NCBI GenBank assembly: GCA_035574155.1
Contig: DATLZD010000075.1
Location: 1 to 64,000, forward strand
Reading direction: 5' to 3'
DNA: 64,000 bases
Source: HRBIN24 sp035574155
GTDB taxonomy: Bacteria > Chloroflexota > Dehalococcoidia > SM23-28-2 > HRBIN24
The stretch's first letter is position 1, and the number at the start of each line of letters is the position of its first letter. The notes below the pieces were generated by a model. It made no database searches and was not told where the DNA came from. It was given only the letters and a program-made list of their open reading frames with translations. The translations under genes were made by a program, and so were the position numbers. Of the stretch, positions 1 to 7,559 are shown piece by piece.

Positions 1-522
1 CCGCCGTAGCACGTCGGCGGCCGTCAGCAGCTCCTGGGCGGTGATGGCGATGCCTGTCCCGTGGGGGTGCTCGACGCCCGGCAGGGTGGACGTCTGGTCG
101 GGGGTCGTGCCGTGCTGGTGGGCCTCCGGTGCCACCGCCACCTGCTCCTGGTGCCCGTCCGGGGGGTGCTGGGCAGCGGCCTCGGCGTGCTGGTGGCCAC
201 CGGCAGAGGCCCCCAGCAGTAGAGCGAGGCTGGCCGTACCGGCCACCGCGGCCAGAGCCCCTGCCAGGGCCAGGCGGGCCACCGGGCCGGGGCGGCCCTC
301 TCGCAGCCTACCCACCAGGAACAGGCAGAAGGCGGCCACCAGCAGGGCCAGGCCAGCAGCGAACAGGTGGTGGCCCGGGTTCTCGGGCGCCAGCACCGCC
401 TCGTGGGCCGTCGCCTCGGGCGACAGCCTGTGCAGGCGGAGGTCCCAGACGAGGCCCACTAGCATGGTCAGCAGGCCGGCGAGGCCCAACCAAGGGCTCC
501 AGCGCACCATCCTGTCCAGCAT
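1..522 (-). CDS. His-rich multi-pass membrane protein, partial (3' end outside window)
   Basis: The reading frame is open for 174 codons from an ATG at 522 to the window edge, so the C-terminus is missing. The start has a GGAGGG ribosome site about 8 nt upstream. Three hydrophobic segments are visible (about residues 11-27, 52-71 and 82-105). They are followed by a hydrophilic region rich in histidine (HQH, HPPDGHQ, HQH, HPH) that could bind metal. I do not recognise a named family. The gene is divergent from the two-component system at 658, and a TATAAT-like box at 581-586 on this strand could drive it. A metal-related role is inferred from composition only. Confidence 0.7.
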   Translation of the reverse strand, partial: MLDRMVRWSPWLGLAGLLTMLVGLVWDLRLHRLSPEATAHEAVLAPENPGHHLFAAGLALLVAAFCLFLVGRLREGRPGPVARLALAGALAAVAGTASLALLLGASAGGHQHAEAAAQHPPDGHQEQVAVAPEAHQHGTTPDQTSTLPGVEHPHGTGIAITAQELLTAADVLRR

Positions 523-657
523 GGCTATCCCTCCTGCCCTCACTGCGAGGCTGGTCCATGCCTAACTGACCAGTGGCCCAATTATATACCGCCCGTTACA
601 GGCTGGGGCCCGATTCTCATCGAACTCTAATCCAGGCCAGCCTAAAATGAGGGCGCC

Positions 658-1329
658 ATGAGAGTGCTGGTGGTGGAGGACGAGCGTCGACTGGCCCAGG
701 TGGTGCGGCGCGTCCTGGAGGAGGAGGGCCACAACGTCGACCTGGCCTACGATGGCGAGGAGGCCCTCTCCCTAGCCGTAGATGGCAGCTACGATGTCAT
801 CGTCCTGGACATCCTGCTGCCCAAGCTGGACGGGGTGGAGGTGTGCCGCAGCCTCCGCCGGGCCCGGGTGGACGTGCCCGTGCTGATGCTGACGGCCCTG
901 GACTCGGTGGAGGACCGGGTGCGGGGGCTGGACGCCGGTGCCGACGACTACCTGCCCAAGCCTTTTGCCTTCCAGGAGTTGCTGGCCCGGATCCGGGCCC
1001 TGGGACGGCGCCGCGTGGACCCGCGGGAGCCGGACCGCCTGCAGGTGGCCGACCTGGTGCTGGACCTGCGCCGGCGGCGGGCGGAGCGTGGGGGCAAGGT
1101 CATCGAGCTGTCGCCGCGGGAGTTCGCCCTGCTGGAGTTCCTGATGCGCAACGCGGGGCGGGTGCTGACCCGCAGCCAGATCTTGGACCACGTCTGGGGC
1201 TACGACTTCGCGCCCGACTCCAACCTGGTGGACGTCTACATCGCCTATTTGCGGCGTAAGGTGGACAAGGGCCACTCGCGGGCCCTCATCCACACCGTTC
1301 GTGGCCACGGCTACATGCTCTCGGAGTAA
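658..1329 (+). CDS. OmpR/PhoB-family response regulator
   Basis: A 223-residue two-domain regulator. The N-terminal receiver domain has the acidic pair at E7/D8, the phospho-acceptor D51 (VLDILLP), T79 and K101 (LPKPF). The C-terminal winged-helix DNA-binding domain (about 125-222) ends with the typical VRGHGYML motif. It is phosphorylated by the histidine kinase encoded 21 nt downstream and should act on promoters in the cytoplasm. TAAAAT at 643-648 sits only 15 nt before the ATG, so the mRNA leader may be very short; GAGGG directly before the start may also serve as a weak ribosome site. The target genes are unknown. The divergent His-rich membrane gene is the obvious candidate. Confidence 0.95.
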   Translation: MRVLVVEDERRLAQVVRRVLEEEGHNVDLAYDGEEALSLAVDGSYDVIVLDILLPKLDGVEVCRSLRRARVDVPVLMLTALDSVEDRVRGLDAGADDYLPKPFAFQELLARIRALGRRRVDPREPDRLQVADLVLDLRRRRAERGGKVIELSPREFALLEFLMRNAGRVLTRSQILDHVWGYDFAPDSNLVDVYIAYLRRKVDKGHSRALIHTVRGHGYMLSE

Positions 1330-1350
1330 TATGGGGCCGGAGGGGGTGCC

Positions 1351-2649
1351 GTGTTCTCCTCTGCCCGCCTGCGCCTCACCCTCTGGTTTGCCGGCGTGCT
1401 GGCCCTAGTGCTGGTAGCCATGGGCAGCGCCGTCTACCTGTCCACCCGGCAGTCGCTCCTGAGCAGCCTGGACGCTGACCTCCGTTCGCGGGCCAGCAAG
1501 GAGGTCGTCTCCTTGGTGGCCCGACTTTCGGAGGCGTCGCGGCGGCAGCTCCCGCTGGACCAGGTGCGGGTGGGCCCTGAGCGGCCTTCAGCCCCCTACT
1601 TCTACGCCCTGCTCCGTGCCGATGGCCAGGTGCTATCGGCCAGCGCCAACACCGACCCCGCTGCCCTGCCCCCTGCCGAGGCCACCCGCGAGGCGGTCAA
1701 CGGCGACCCCATCTTCGTCAATACCCGTGACCAGCAGGGCGAGGACATGCGCGTCTACCTGCTGCCCCTCAGCGGGCCGCGGGGGGGCTACGTGCTGGCG
1801 GTGGGCCGCAGCCGCGAGCCGGAGATGGACGCCCTCCGCCGGCTGCTGCTGGTGCTGGTGGGGGGCGGGGCCGCCGGGCTGGCGATGGCGTCGGTGGGCG
1901 GCTACTTCCTGGCCGGGCTGGCGCTACGTCCCATCCGCCAGGCCCTCGAGCGCCAGCGGTCCTTCGTGGCCGACGCCTCCCACGAGCTACGCACGCCCCT
2001 GGCCCTCATCCGGGCCAGCGCCGAGCTGTTGCGGCGCCACCCCGAGGAGCCCATCGCCGCCCACCGGCAGGCCGTCGACGACATCGTGGCCGAGAGCGAG
2101 CGCTTGGGCCGGTTGGTGGGCCAGCTGCTGGTGCTGGCCCGGGCCGACTCCGGGCGCCTCTCCCTGAACCTGGAGAGGGTGGACCTGGCGGCTGTGGCCC
2201 GCGATGTGGTGAGGCAGTTGGGCCAGCAGGCCAGCGACAGGGGCCTGGAGCTGGCCTGTCAGGCCGACGGCCCCGTCCGCGTCCGCGGCGACGAGGCCCG
2301 GTTGCGGGAGGTCCTCCTGATCCTCCTGGACAATGCCCTCAAGTTCACCGACGCCGGGGGCCGGGTGACGGTGCAGGTGGCCGAGGCTGCCGGCCGGGCC
2401 AGGCTGTCGGTCTCCGATACGGGCATCGGCATACCCCCCGAGCACCAGTCGCGCATCTTCGACCGGTTCTACCGGGTGGACAGGGCCCGCAGCCAGGACG
2501 GTGGCGCCGGCCTGGGTTTGGCCATCGCCAAGAGCATAGTGGAGGCCCACGAGGGACGCATCTGGGTCGAGAGCGAGCCGGGAAAGGGCAGCACCTTCCA
2601 CGTGGAGCTGCCCCGCTCCGGGCCCCGTCGACGCCGCGAGGCCAGTTGA
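1351..2649 (+). CDS. Membrane sensor histidine kinase
   Basis: A 432-residue sensor kinase starting at a GTG, 21 nt after its response regulator. Transmembrane helices at about 9-30 and 167-190 enclose a periplasmic sensor region of about 135 residues without recognisable domains. The HAMP linker is very short (LRPI only), then the HisKA H-box has H211 in SHELRTPLALI. The ATPase domain shows the N box (LDNALKFT), G1 (DTGIGIP), F box (FDRFYR) and G2 (GAGLGLAIA). It should autophosphorylate on H211 and transfer phosphate to D51 of the upstream regulator. The stimulus cannot be read from the sequence. Confidence 0.95.
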   Translation: MFSSARLRLTLWFAGVLALVLVAMGSAVYLSTRQSLLSSLDADLRSRASKEVVSLVARLSEASRRQLPLDQVRVGPERPSAPYFYALLRADGQVLSASANTDPAALPPAEATREAVNGDPIFVNTRDQQGEDMRVYLLPLSGPRGGYVLAVGRSREPEMDALRRLLLVLVGGGAAGLAMASVGGYFLAGLALRPIRQALERQRSFVADASHELRTPLALIRASAELLRRHPEEPIAAHRQAVDDIVAESERLGRLVGQLLVLARADSGRLSLNLERVDLAAVARDVVRQLGQQASDRGLELACQADGPVRVRGDEARLREVLLILLDNALKFTDAGGRVTVQVAEAAGRARLSVSDTGIGIPPEHQSRIFDRFYRVDRARSQDGGAGLGLAIAKSIVEAHEGRIWVESEPGKGSTFHVELPRSGPRRRREAS

Positions 2650-2673
2650 CAGGGGGAGCGGAAGGTGTAACTT
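2646..2673 (+). promoter_or_regulatory. Probable promoter of the tRNA-Leu/tRNA-Gly unit
   Basis: A consensus -35 TTGACA (2646-2651) overlaps the stop codon of the histidine kinase. With a 16-nt spacer it is followed by TAACTT (2668-2673). Transcription would begin around 2681, just before the tRNA-Leu at 2691. Confidence 0.5.
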
Positions 2674-2690
2674 AGGATATGGCCGCCCGT

Positions 2691-2778
2691 GCCGAGGTGG
2701 CGGAAGATGGCAGACGCGCCGCCTTGAGGGGGCGGTGCCCGCAAGGGCGTGCGGGTTCAAATCCCGCCCTCGGCACCA
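2691..2778 (+). tRNA. tRNA-Leu (anticodon GAG)
   Basis: A class II tRNA with a long variable arm. Acceptor arms GCCGAGG/CCTCGGC, anticodon loop TTGAGGG between CCGCC and GGCGG, T-arm GCGGGTTCAAATCCCGC, and an encoded CCA end. It closely resembles E. coli tRNA-Leu(GAG). Confidence 0.97.
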
Positions 2779-2788
2779 AGGCCTCGGA

Positions 2789-2863
2789 GCGGAAGTAGCG
2801 CAGCGGTAGCGCGCCTCCTTGCCAAGGAGGAGGTCGCGGGTTCGAATCCCGTCTTCCGCTCCA
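2789..2863 (+). tRNA. tRNA-Gly (anticodon GCC)
   Basis: Acceptor stem GCGGAAG/CTTCCGC, anticodon loop TTGCCAA closed by CCTCC/GGAGG, T-loop TTCGAAT and encoded CCA. It lies 10 nt after tRNA-Leu, so the two are probably cotranscribed. Confidence 0.97.
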
Positions 2864-2905
2864 AATTCGTTTTGTCCCCACCTGGCAGGCCCTCAGGCAG
2901 CGGGC

Positions 2906-2911
2906 TATAAT
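2906..2911 (+). promoter_or_regulatory. -10 box TATAAT before tRNA-Cys
   Basis: A perfect TATAAT lies 43 nt upstream of tRNA-Cys, in the spacer after tRNA-Gly. No convincing -35 element is seen, so tRNA-Cys may have its own weak promoter or be read through from the upstream tRNAs. Confidence 0.4.
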
Positions 2912-2953
2912 GCTGGTGGGCGGGCCGTAAGCCCCAGACCGCGGCATAGACGG

Positions 2954-3028
2954 GGCGACGTAGCCAAGGGGTTAAGGCAGGGGACTGCAAATCCCCGATC
3001 GCGGGTTCGAATCCCGCCGTCGCCTCCA
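2954..3028 (+). tRNA. tRNA-Cys (anticodon GCA)
   Basis: Acceptor stem GGCGACG/CGTCGCC, anticodon loop CTGCAAA closed by GGGGA/TCCCC, T-arm CGGGTTCGAATCCCG and encoded CCA end. The small D-arm with GGGGTTAAGGC is typical of tRNA-Cys. Confidence 0.97.
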
Positions 3029-3040
3029 GCCCCTCAGCAC

Positions 3041-3059
3041 CCCTGTCCGTGAAACAGGG
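3041..3059 (+). terminator. Small hairpin after tRNA-Cys
   Basis: CCCTGT (3041-3046), a 7-nt loop and ACAGGG (3054-3059) form a 6-bp stem 12 nt after the tRNA. There is no T-tract. It may end the tRNA transcript. The rest of the gap up to the nadA promoter at 3205 shows no gene or recognisable RNA element. Confidence 0.35.
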
Positions 3060-3204
3060 ACGGCGACGTCCGCTGATGACCTTGGCTCGGTGAGGCTGAC
3101 CACCACGCGGCAGGGGGCCTGGTCGCTGGCCACCTTCGGTTCTTCTGGGAGGGGCCGAGACTCACCCCCAGCGCTCCCCCTTCGCCAGGACGGCCCGGCA
3201 GCCC

Positions 3205-3233
3205 TTGACAGGGACGGCCGAGGGTGGTAGGCT
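3205..3233 (+). promoter_or_regulatory. nadA promoter
   Basis: Consensus -35 TTGACA (3205-3210), an exact 17-nt spacer and -10 TAGGCT (3228-3233). Transcription should begin near 3240, leaving a leader of about 40 nt that contains the palindrome at 3247-3263. Confidence 0.75.
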
Positions 3234-3246
3234 GGCGTCACAAGAA

Positions 3247-3263
3247 AGTGTCAGAATGACACT
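3247..3263. promoter_or_regulatory. Perfect inverted repeat in nadA leader, probable operator
   Basis: AGTGTCA-GAA-TGACACT is a perfect inverted repeat (7-bp arms, 3-nt centre) lying just downstream of the predicted nadA transcription start. The size and position fit a repressor operator. NAD-synthesis genes are controlled in other bacteria by NiaR, NrtR or NadR. Which of these, if any, binds here cannot be told, and no such regulator gene lies in the window. Confidence 0.55.
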
Positions 3264-3282
3264 AACTCGAAAGGGGAAGGCG

Positions 3283-4500
3283 ATGGCGACGCAGGCGCGG
3301 CCCCTGACCTTCATCAGCGAAGAGGACCTGCTCAACGAGGCCATGGAGTGCCCGGTGGACCGGGAGCTGGACACCCGCCCCCTGGCCCAGGAGCGGGCCT
3401 TCGCCTTTTGGCAGAAGGACATCCCCGAGGACTACTGGCACCTGACGGCCCCCGAGCTGAAGGAGCGCATCGAACGGGCGAGGGAGGCCTTGGGTCGCCG
3501 CTGCGTCGTCCTCGGCCACCACTACCAGCGGGAGGACATCATCCAGTTCGCCGACATACGCGGCGACTCCTTCAAGCTGGCCCAGTGGGCCGCCCAGCAG
3601 CCTGAGGCCGAGTTCATCGTCTTCTGCGGCGTCCACTTCATGGCCGAGGCAGCCGACATCCTCTCCCAGCCCCACCAGAAAGTGGTGTTGCCCAACATGG
3701 CCGCCGGCTGCTCCATGGCCGACATGGCCGACCCTGAGGACGTATACGCCTGCTGGGACGAGCTGCGAGAGGCGGGGATCGGGGACGTCCTGCCCGTCAC
3801 CTACATGAACTCGGCCGCCAGCCTCAAGGCCTTCTGCGGGCGTCACGGAGGCATCGTGTGCACCTCGTCCAACGCCAAGCGGGTGTTCGAGTGGGCCTTC
3901 CAGCGGGCCGAGAAGGTCCTCTTCTTCCCCGACCAGCACCTGGGGCGCAACACCGGCCTCAAGCTGGGCATCCCCCTGGAGGAGATGGTCGTATGGGACT
4001 ACACGCTGCCCTACGGCAGCCTGGGGGGCAATAGCCTCGAGCAGCTCCGCCGGGCCAAGGTCATCCTCTGGCGGGGGCACTGCTCGGTCCACATGCGCTT
4101 CACGGTGCAGCAGATCCAGGAGGCGCGCCGCAAGCACCCCGATATCAAGGTCATCGTCCACCCCGAGTGCCGCATGGAGGTGGTGCAGGCGGCCGACATG
4201 GACGGCTCCACCGAGTTCATCGCCAGGACCATCGCCGAGGCGCCGCCAGGCAGCAAGTGGGCTGTCGGCACCGAGATCAACCTGGTGTCGCGCCTGGCCC
4301 GCGAGAACCCCGACAAGCTGGTCTTCTGCCTCGACCCGGTGGTGTGCCCCTGCTCCACCATGTACCGCATCCACCCTGCCTACCTGTGCTGGGTCCTGGA
4401 GGAGCTGGCCAGGGGCCGCCTGGTCAACCAGGTGAAGGTGGACGAGGAAACGGCCCACTACGCTCGCGTGGCCCTGGAGCGCATGCTGGCCGTGCCCTGA
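3283..4500 (+). CDS. nadA: Quinolinate synthase A
   Basis: A 405-residue NadA. It condenses iminoaspartate with dihydroxyacetone phosphate to quinolinate using a [4Fe-4S] cluster. The expected three cluster cysteines are visible: C143 in AAGCSMAD, C267 in GHCSVHMRF and C355 or C357 in VVCPCSTM. The substrate region LGHHYQRED is also conserved. The N-terminus is about 70 residues longer than the shortest NadA proteins. I chose ATG 3283 because GGGGAAGG lies 4-11 nt upstream; in-frame codons further up fall inside the predicted promoter/operator. Its partners nadB and nadC are at 8108-10515, separated by purine-salvage and toxin-antitoxin genes. Confidence 0.96.
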   Translation: MATQARPLTFISEEDLLNEAMECPVDRELDTRPLAQERAFAFWQKDIPEDYWHLTAPELKERIERAREALGRRCVVLGHHYQREDIIQFADIRGDSFKLAQWAAQQPEAEFIVFCGVHFMAEAADILSQPHQKVVLPNMAAGCSMADMADPEDVYACWDELREAGIGDVLPVTYMNSAASLKAFCGRHGGIVCTSSNAKRVFEWAFQRAEKVLFFPDQHLGRNTGLKLGIPLEEMVVWDYTLPYGSLGGNSLEQLRRAKVILWRGHCSVHMRFTVQQIQEARRKHPDIKVIVHPECRMEVVQAADMDGSTEFIARTIAEAPPGSKWAVGTEINLVSRLARENPDKLVFCLDPVVCPCSTMYRIHPAYLCWVLEELARGRLVNQVKVDEETAHYARVALERMLAVP

Positions 4501-4550
4501 TGTTGGCAGCCCCTCCCGTGCCGTAAAATGGGACGGGAGGTCCGGACCCC

Positions 4551-5084
4551 TTGGCCAGACGTTCCGCCCTTAAGCGCCTCATCGGCCGGGCCCAGCTGCG
4601 TCGTCGGGTGGCGGAACTGGCCCAGGAGATAGCCCGCGACTACCGTGACCGGCAGCCGGTGCTGGTGGGCACCCTCAAGGGGAGCTTCGTCTTCTTGGCC
4701 GACCTGGCCCGCAGGCTGCCCCTGCCGGTGGAGATAGACTTCATCGGCGCGGCCAGCTACGGCCAGGGACGGGAGAGCAGCGGCCAGGTCCACGTCTACC
4801 TCACCCCCCGCTGCCACCTGCAGGGTCGTCACGTCATCCTGGTGGAGGACATCGTGGACACGGGGCTGACCCTGGCGGAGCTGCGCCGCTATCTGGAGGG
4901 GCAGGGACCGGCCAGCGTCCGCGTCTGTGCCCTGCTCATGAAGCGACGTGCCCACGAGGCGGGGGTCACGGTGGACTACCTGGGCTTCCTGGTGCCCGAC
5001 GACTTCCTGGTGGGCTACGGCCTCGACTGCTCGGAGCGTTACCGCAACCTGCCCGACGTCTACGTCCTGGACGGGGAGGGATAG
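4551..5084 (+). CDS. hpt: Hypoxanthine phosphoribosyltransferase
   Basis: A 177-residue purine phosphoribosyltransferase that converts hypoxanthine (and probably guanine) plus PRPP to IMP/GMP in the cytoplasm. The PRPP-binding loop VILVEDIVDTGLTL and the N-terminal LVGTLKGSFVF loop are canonical. The predicted start is TTG 4551 with GGGAGG about 11 nt upstream; the ATG at 4528 is out of frame. A TAAAAT box at 4524-4529 could be its -10. The next gene, adenine deaminase, starts 2 nt after the stop and supplies hypoxanthine, so the two form a salvage unit. Confidence 0.95.
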   Translation: MARRSALKRLIGRAQLRRRVAELAQEIARDYRDRQPVLVGTLKGSFVFLADLARRLPLPVEIDFIGAASYGQGRESSGQVHVYLTPRCHLQGRHVILVEDIVDTGLTLAELRRYLEGQGPASVRVCALLMKRRAHEAGVTVDYLGFLVPDDFLVGYGLDCSERYRNLPDVYVLDGEG

Positions 5085-5086
5085 GT

Positions 5087-6826
5087 ATGGCCCGACCGCA
5101 GCCACCCCTGCACCTGGAGCGGGTCATCGCTGCTGCCCGCGGCGACGAGCCGGGCGACCTGCTGCTGAAGAACGCCCGCATCGTCAACGTCTTCACCGCC
5201 GAGATCGAGGAGGGGGACGTGCTGGTGAAGGACGGCTACATCGCCGGCATCGGCCCCGACTACCAAGCGCAGGTGGTGGCCGACCTCCGGGGCGCCTACC
5301 TGCTGCCCGGCTTCATCGACGGCCATGTGCACCTGGAGAGCAGCTACCTGTATGTGGACCAGTATGCCCGGGCGGTGGTGCCCAGGGGGACTACCAGCGT
5401 GGTGACGGACCTGCACGAGCTGGCCAACGTGGCCGGCCTGCGGGGTCTCCGCCGCTACCTGCGGGACGCCCGCCGCCTGCCCCTGGACGTCTTCCTGATG
5501 GTGCCCTCCTGCGTGCCCGCCACCTTCGACCTGGAGACCTCCGGCGCCACCCTGGGCCCCAGGGAGATAAGGGCGGCCCTGCGCTGGCCCGAGGCCATCG
5601 GCCTGGGGGAGATGATGAACTTCCCAGGCGTCATCCAGGGCCACCACGCCTGCCTGGACAAGCTGGCTGCTGCCTGGGGCCACCCCCTGGACGGCCACGC
5701 GCCGAAGGTGGGCGGCAAGGCCCTCAACGCCTACCTGGCCGCCGGCCCCCGCTCTGACCACGAGACCACCCAACGGGGCGAGGGGCTGGAGAAGCTCCGG
5801 CGGGGCATGTTCCTCATGATCCGGGAGGGCACCACCGAGAAGAACCTGGAGGAGCTGCTGCCCCTGGTCACCGACGACACCTACCCCCGCTGCCTGCTGG
5901 TGGTAGACGACCGGTCCTGCCGCGACCTGCTACACGACGGCGACATGGACGCGGTGGTCCGCAAGGCCGTCCGCCTGGGGCTGCGGCCGCTGCGGGCCAT
6001 CCAGATGGCCACCCTGCACCCGGCCCTCTGGTTCGGGCTGCGCGACCGTGGCGCCGTGGCGCCCGGGTACGTGGCCAACCTCATCGTGGCCGACGACCTC
6101 CACGACCTGCGTCCTCGTCAGGTCTATTACCGTGGCCAGCTGGTGGCCCAGGACGGCCGCCCCCTCTTCCAGGGGGTGCGGCGCATCCCCCGCTGGCTCC
6201 TGAGCACGGTGCGCCCAGTGCCCCTCAGCACCGAGGCCTTCCGGGTGCGGGCGCGGCCTGGCCCCCTGCCCGTCATCGAGATCGTGCCCCGCCAGATCAT
6301 CACGCGGCGGGTGGAGGCGGAGCTGCCGCGACAGGACGGCTACGTGCTCCCCGACCCGGGGCAGGACATCATGAAGCTAGCGGTGGTGGAGCGGCACAGG
6401 GGCACCGGCAACGTGGGGGTGGGCTTCGTGAAGGGGTTTGGCCTCAAGAGGGGGGCCATCGCCTCCTCCTTCGCCCACGATTCCCACAACATCGTCATCG
6501 TCGGCGCCGACGACGCCGACATGCTGCTGGCCTGCCAGGAGATATGGCGCATGCAGGGCGGTCTGACGGCCGTGTGCGACGGCCGGGTATTGGCCTCGCT
6601 GCCCCTGCCCATCGCCGGCCTCATGTCGCCGCGGCCTCTGGAGGAGGTGGTGGAGGGGCTGGAGCGGGTGGAGGCGGCGGCGCAGGAGCTGGGCGCCACC
6701 GTCCATGCGCCCTACGCCGTCCTCTCTTTCCTGGCGCTGCCCGTCATCCCCGACCTGAGGGTCACCGACCGCGGCCTGGTGGACGTGATGGCCGCCCGCG
6801 TCCTGGACCTGACCCAGGTGGCGTAA
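5087..6826 (+). CDS. Adenine deaminase
   Basis: A 579-residue amidohydrolase-superfamily adenine deaminase (AdeC/Ade type), which hydrolyses adenine to hypoxanthine and ammonia. The amidohydrolase metal motif is GFIDGHVHLESS (about residues 75-86), followed by PRGTTSVVTDLHE. Further conserved parts are GLGEMMNFPG, LDGHAP and the C-terminal adenine-deaminase domain with HDSHNIVIVG and GGLTAV. Translation is probably coupled to hpt: the GGGGAGGG ribosome site lies inside the end of hpt. The product is the substrate of Hpt. The length is usual for the family. Confidence 0.95.
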   Translation: MARPQPPLHLERVIAAARGDEPGDLLLKNARIVNVFTAEIEEGDVLVKDGYIAGIGPDYQAQVVADLRGAYLLPGFIDGHVHLESSYLYVDQYARAVVPRGTTSVVTDLHELANVAGLRGLRRYLRDARRLPLDVFLMVPSCVPATFDLETSGATLGPREIRAALRWPEAIGLGEMMNFPGVIQGHHACLDKLAAAWGHPLDGHAPKVGGKALNAYLAAGPRSDHETTQRGEGLEKLRRGMFLMIREGTTEKNLEELLPLVTDDTYPRCLLVVDDRSCRDLLHDGDMDAVVRKAVRLGLRPLRAIQMATLHPALWFGLRDRGAVAPGYVANLIVADDLHDLRPRQVYYRGQLVAQDGRPLFQGVRRIPRWLLSTVRPVPLSTEAFRVRARPGPLPVIEIVPRQIITRRVEAELPRQDGYVLPDPGQDIMKLAVVERHRGTGNVGVGFVKGFGLKRGAIASSFAHDSHNIVIVGADDADMLLACQEIWRMQGGLTAVCDGRVLASLPLPIAGLMSPRPLEEVVEGLERVEAAAQELGATVHAPYAVLSFLALPVIPDLRVTDRGLVDVMAARVLDLTQVA

Positions 6827-6834
6827 GGAACAGC

Positions 6835-7245
6835 ATGGGGCCCATCCCCCACCGGTGGCTTCGACAGGCCCGGGCTGACCTGGCGGCGGCGAGGGACTCG
6901 CTGGCCGCGGGCCACCACGAGTGGGCCTGCTTCCAGGCCCAGCAGGCTGCCGAGAAGGCCCTGAAGGCGCTGCTGCTGCAGCAGGGCCGCACAACGGTGG
7001 TCACCCACTCGCTGGTGGACCTGGTCCAGGAGGCGGCCCGCTACCACCCATCGCTGGCCGGTCTTATGGAGGAGGCCAAAGTCCTGGACGCCTTCTACCT
7101 GCCGACGCGCTATCCCAACGCCCTGGTCAGCGAGAAGGCACCGACGGAGTACTACAGTCGGGAGGACGCGGAGCGGTGTCTGTCCTGCGCCGAATCGATC
7201 CTGAGCGCCGCGACGAGCTGCTTCGAGAGCTACGGCAGTTCCTAG
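6835..7245 (+). CDS. HEPN-domain protein (toxin of HEPN/MNT pair)
   Basis: A 136-residue all-helical HEPN protein. The N-terminal signature is clear (WLRQARADL, then ACFQAQQAAEKALKALL at about 31-47). R52-x5-H58 (RTTVVTH) matches the Rx4-6H pattern found in HEPN ribonucleases, although it lies in a loop and may not be the catalytic pair. The start ATG 6835 follows AAGGA. The nucleotidyltransferase gene overlaps its last 70 nt, the standard layout of HEPN/MNT toxin-antitoxin modules, in which the MNT partner adenylylates and silences the HEPN RNase. It sits 8 nt after adenine deaminase on the same strand. Confidence 0.85.
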   Translation: MGPIPHRWLRQARADLAAARDSLAAGHHEWACFQAQQAAEKALKALLLQQGRTTVVTHSLVDLVQEAARYHPSLAGLMEEAKVLDAFYLPTRYPNALVSEKAPTEYYSREDAERCLSCAESILSAATSCFESYGSS

Positions 7246-7517
7246 AGGAGCTGCGGACAGAGCTGCCCGTGGAGGCCGTTTACCTGTTCGGCTCTTTTGC
7301 CCGTGGGCGAGTGCACGAGGGTAGTGACATTGACCTTCTCATTATCGGCCACTTTCATGAACGCTTTCCCGAGCGCACCCTGAGGGTGCTCAGGCTCAAC
7401 CGTCGCAACTTGCCTATTTCTCCCTTCTGCTACACCCCCCAAGAGATAGAGCGCGGCAAGGCGGAGGGTAACCCGTTCATTCTGGCTGCGCTGGCCGAGG
7501 GGCGGCGTCTCGTCTAG
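7176..7517 (+). CDS. MNT-family minimal nucleotidyltransferase (antitoxin of HEPN/MNT pair)
   Basis: A 113-residue protein with a complete nucleotidyltransferase motif: G39-S40, then D51-x-D53 (GSFARG...GSDIDLLI), the GSx10DxD pattern needed for catalysis. GTG 7176 is the likely start, with GGAG just upstream inside the HEPN gene; the reading frames overlap by 70 nt. In characterised modules this enzyme transfers AMP to a tyrosine of the HEPN partner. A role in antibiotic resistance is unlikely at this size. Confidence 0.82.
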   Translation: MSVLRRIDPERRDELLRELRQFLEELRTELPVEAVYLFGSFARGRVHEGSDIDLLIIGHFHERFPERTLRVLRLNRRNLPISPFCYTPQEIERGKAEGNPFILAALAEGRRLV

Positions 7518-7559
7518 CTGTGGCCGGTTGGCCCCCCTAAAATCGAACTGGAAGCCCCG

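Noticed and set aside
41..569. Plus-strand and alternative-frame ORFs at the left edge
   Set aside because: They have no ribosome site and a biased Trp/Pro/Arg composition typical of GC-rich shadow frames. The minus-strand frame from 522 has a good start and membrane helices.
3060..3204. Riboswitch or T-box before nadA
   Set aside because: The GC-rich stretch lies upstream of the predicted nadA promoter and no known riboswitch core or T-box sequence is present.
3205..3282. Longer nadA with start at 3205 or 3256
   Set aside because: Those starts overlap the promoter and the palindrome; ATG 3283 has the only good ribosome site.
4528..4550. ATG at 4528 as start of hpt
   Set aside because: Out of frame with the conserved protein; it is probably part of the TAAAAT promoter box, and TTG 4551 is used.
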